From contig QIEB01000294.1 of NCBI GenBank assembly GCA_003229495.1, forward strand, positions 1-12,974: 12,974 bases of DNA. The letters run 5' to 3'. Positions within the stretch are counted from its first letter, which is position 1, and each line of letters begins with the position of its first letter. Below the pieces are notes generated by a model. It was not told the DNA's origin. It did not search any database and saw only the letters and a program-made list of their open reading frames with translations. The DNA comes from Flammeovirgaceae bacterium (lineage in GTDB: Bacteria; Bacteroidota; Bacteroidia; Cytophagales; Cyclobacteriaceae). Below are positions 12,886 to 12,974 of this stretch, one piece after another. A program made the position numbers and the translations under genes.

Positions 12886-12974
12886 ACTCCGGCCACCCTT
12901 TTTTGTTCCATAATGTTGAAAAATAAGAAGTACTGCCTGAAACTCCCGACAAGAATGAAGGAAAAAGTTAATAT

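Noticed and set aside
12886..12974. Possible end of an upstream minus-strand gene overlapping the GH9 start (ATGA overlap, last codons MEQKRVAGV)
   Set aside because: The frame is open to the window edge for about 30 codons, but the GH9 frame is also open there. In AT-rich sequence this length is not significant and no family pattern is visible.

Overview
The window reads as a Bacteroidota chromosome of moderate GC, most likely a marine or soil Cytophagales- or Flavobacteriia-type organism. Protein families, Tat and lipoprotein signals on glycan enzymes, AT-rich starts with little Shine-Dalgarno sequence, and several promoters of the Bacteroidota form TTG-N18/19-TAnnTTTG all point this way. 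No rRNA, tRNA, CRISPR array, transposase or phage gene was seen.

Left part (1-1682, all minus strand): the start of a cardiolipin synthase gene running off the left edge, a broken histone-deacetylase-like gene, a heptad tandem repeat, and an intact Bcp-type thiol peroxidase. The deacetylase gene is disrupted by a small deletion that falls exactly on its metal-binding HHGNGTQ-type motif.

Middle noncoding block (1683-2600): about 900 bases with no convincing protein gene. It holds a very good minus-strand promoter facing two hairpins, the second terminator-like, which suggests a small RNA of about 250 nt. It also holds an orphan plus-strand intrinsic terminator, and a promoter element plus terminator hairpin in the leader of a small helical protein gene of unknown function (2601-3014).

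Centre (3180-5266): a ROK-family sugar kinase lacking the usual zinc cysteines, transcribed toward a membrane fatty acid desaturase. Each has a recognisable promoter.

Right part (5424-12885): mostly carbohydrate processing. A Tat-exported TIM-barrel sugar isomerase/epimerase lipoprotein is divergent from a lipoprotein of the N-acylglucosamine/cellobiose 2-epimerase family. A mechanosensitive channel gene (mscL) follows, with a 78-nt strongly structured element between it and the epimerase. Next is an exported heparinase II/III-like lyase, then a convergent two-gene operon of a GH9 glycosidase and a Tat-exported PIG-L/LmbE deacetylase. Together these look like an extracytoplasmic route for breaking down and remodelling a (possibly amino-sugar-containing) glycan, with the ROK kinase a plausible cytoplasmic end point. 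No SusC/SusD pair or dedicated regulator lies in the window, so the substrate is not established.

The observations most worth a second look are the motif-deleting lesion in the deacetylase gene, the promoter-to-terminator small-RNA candidate, the 78-nt structured element after the epimerase stop codon, and the PIG-L protein whose HPDD motif reads HPGD.
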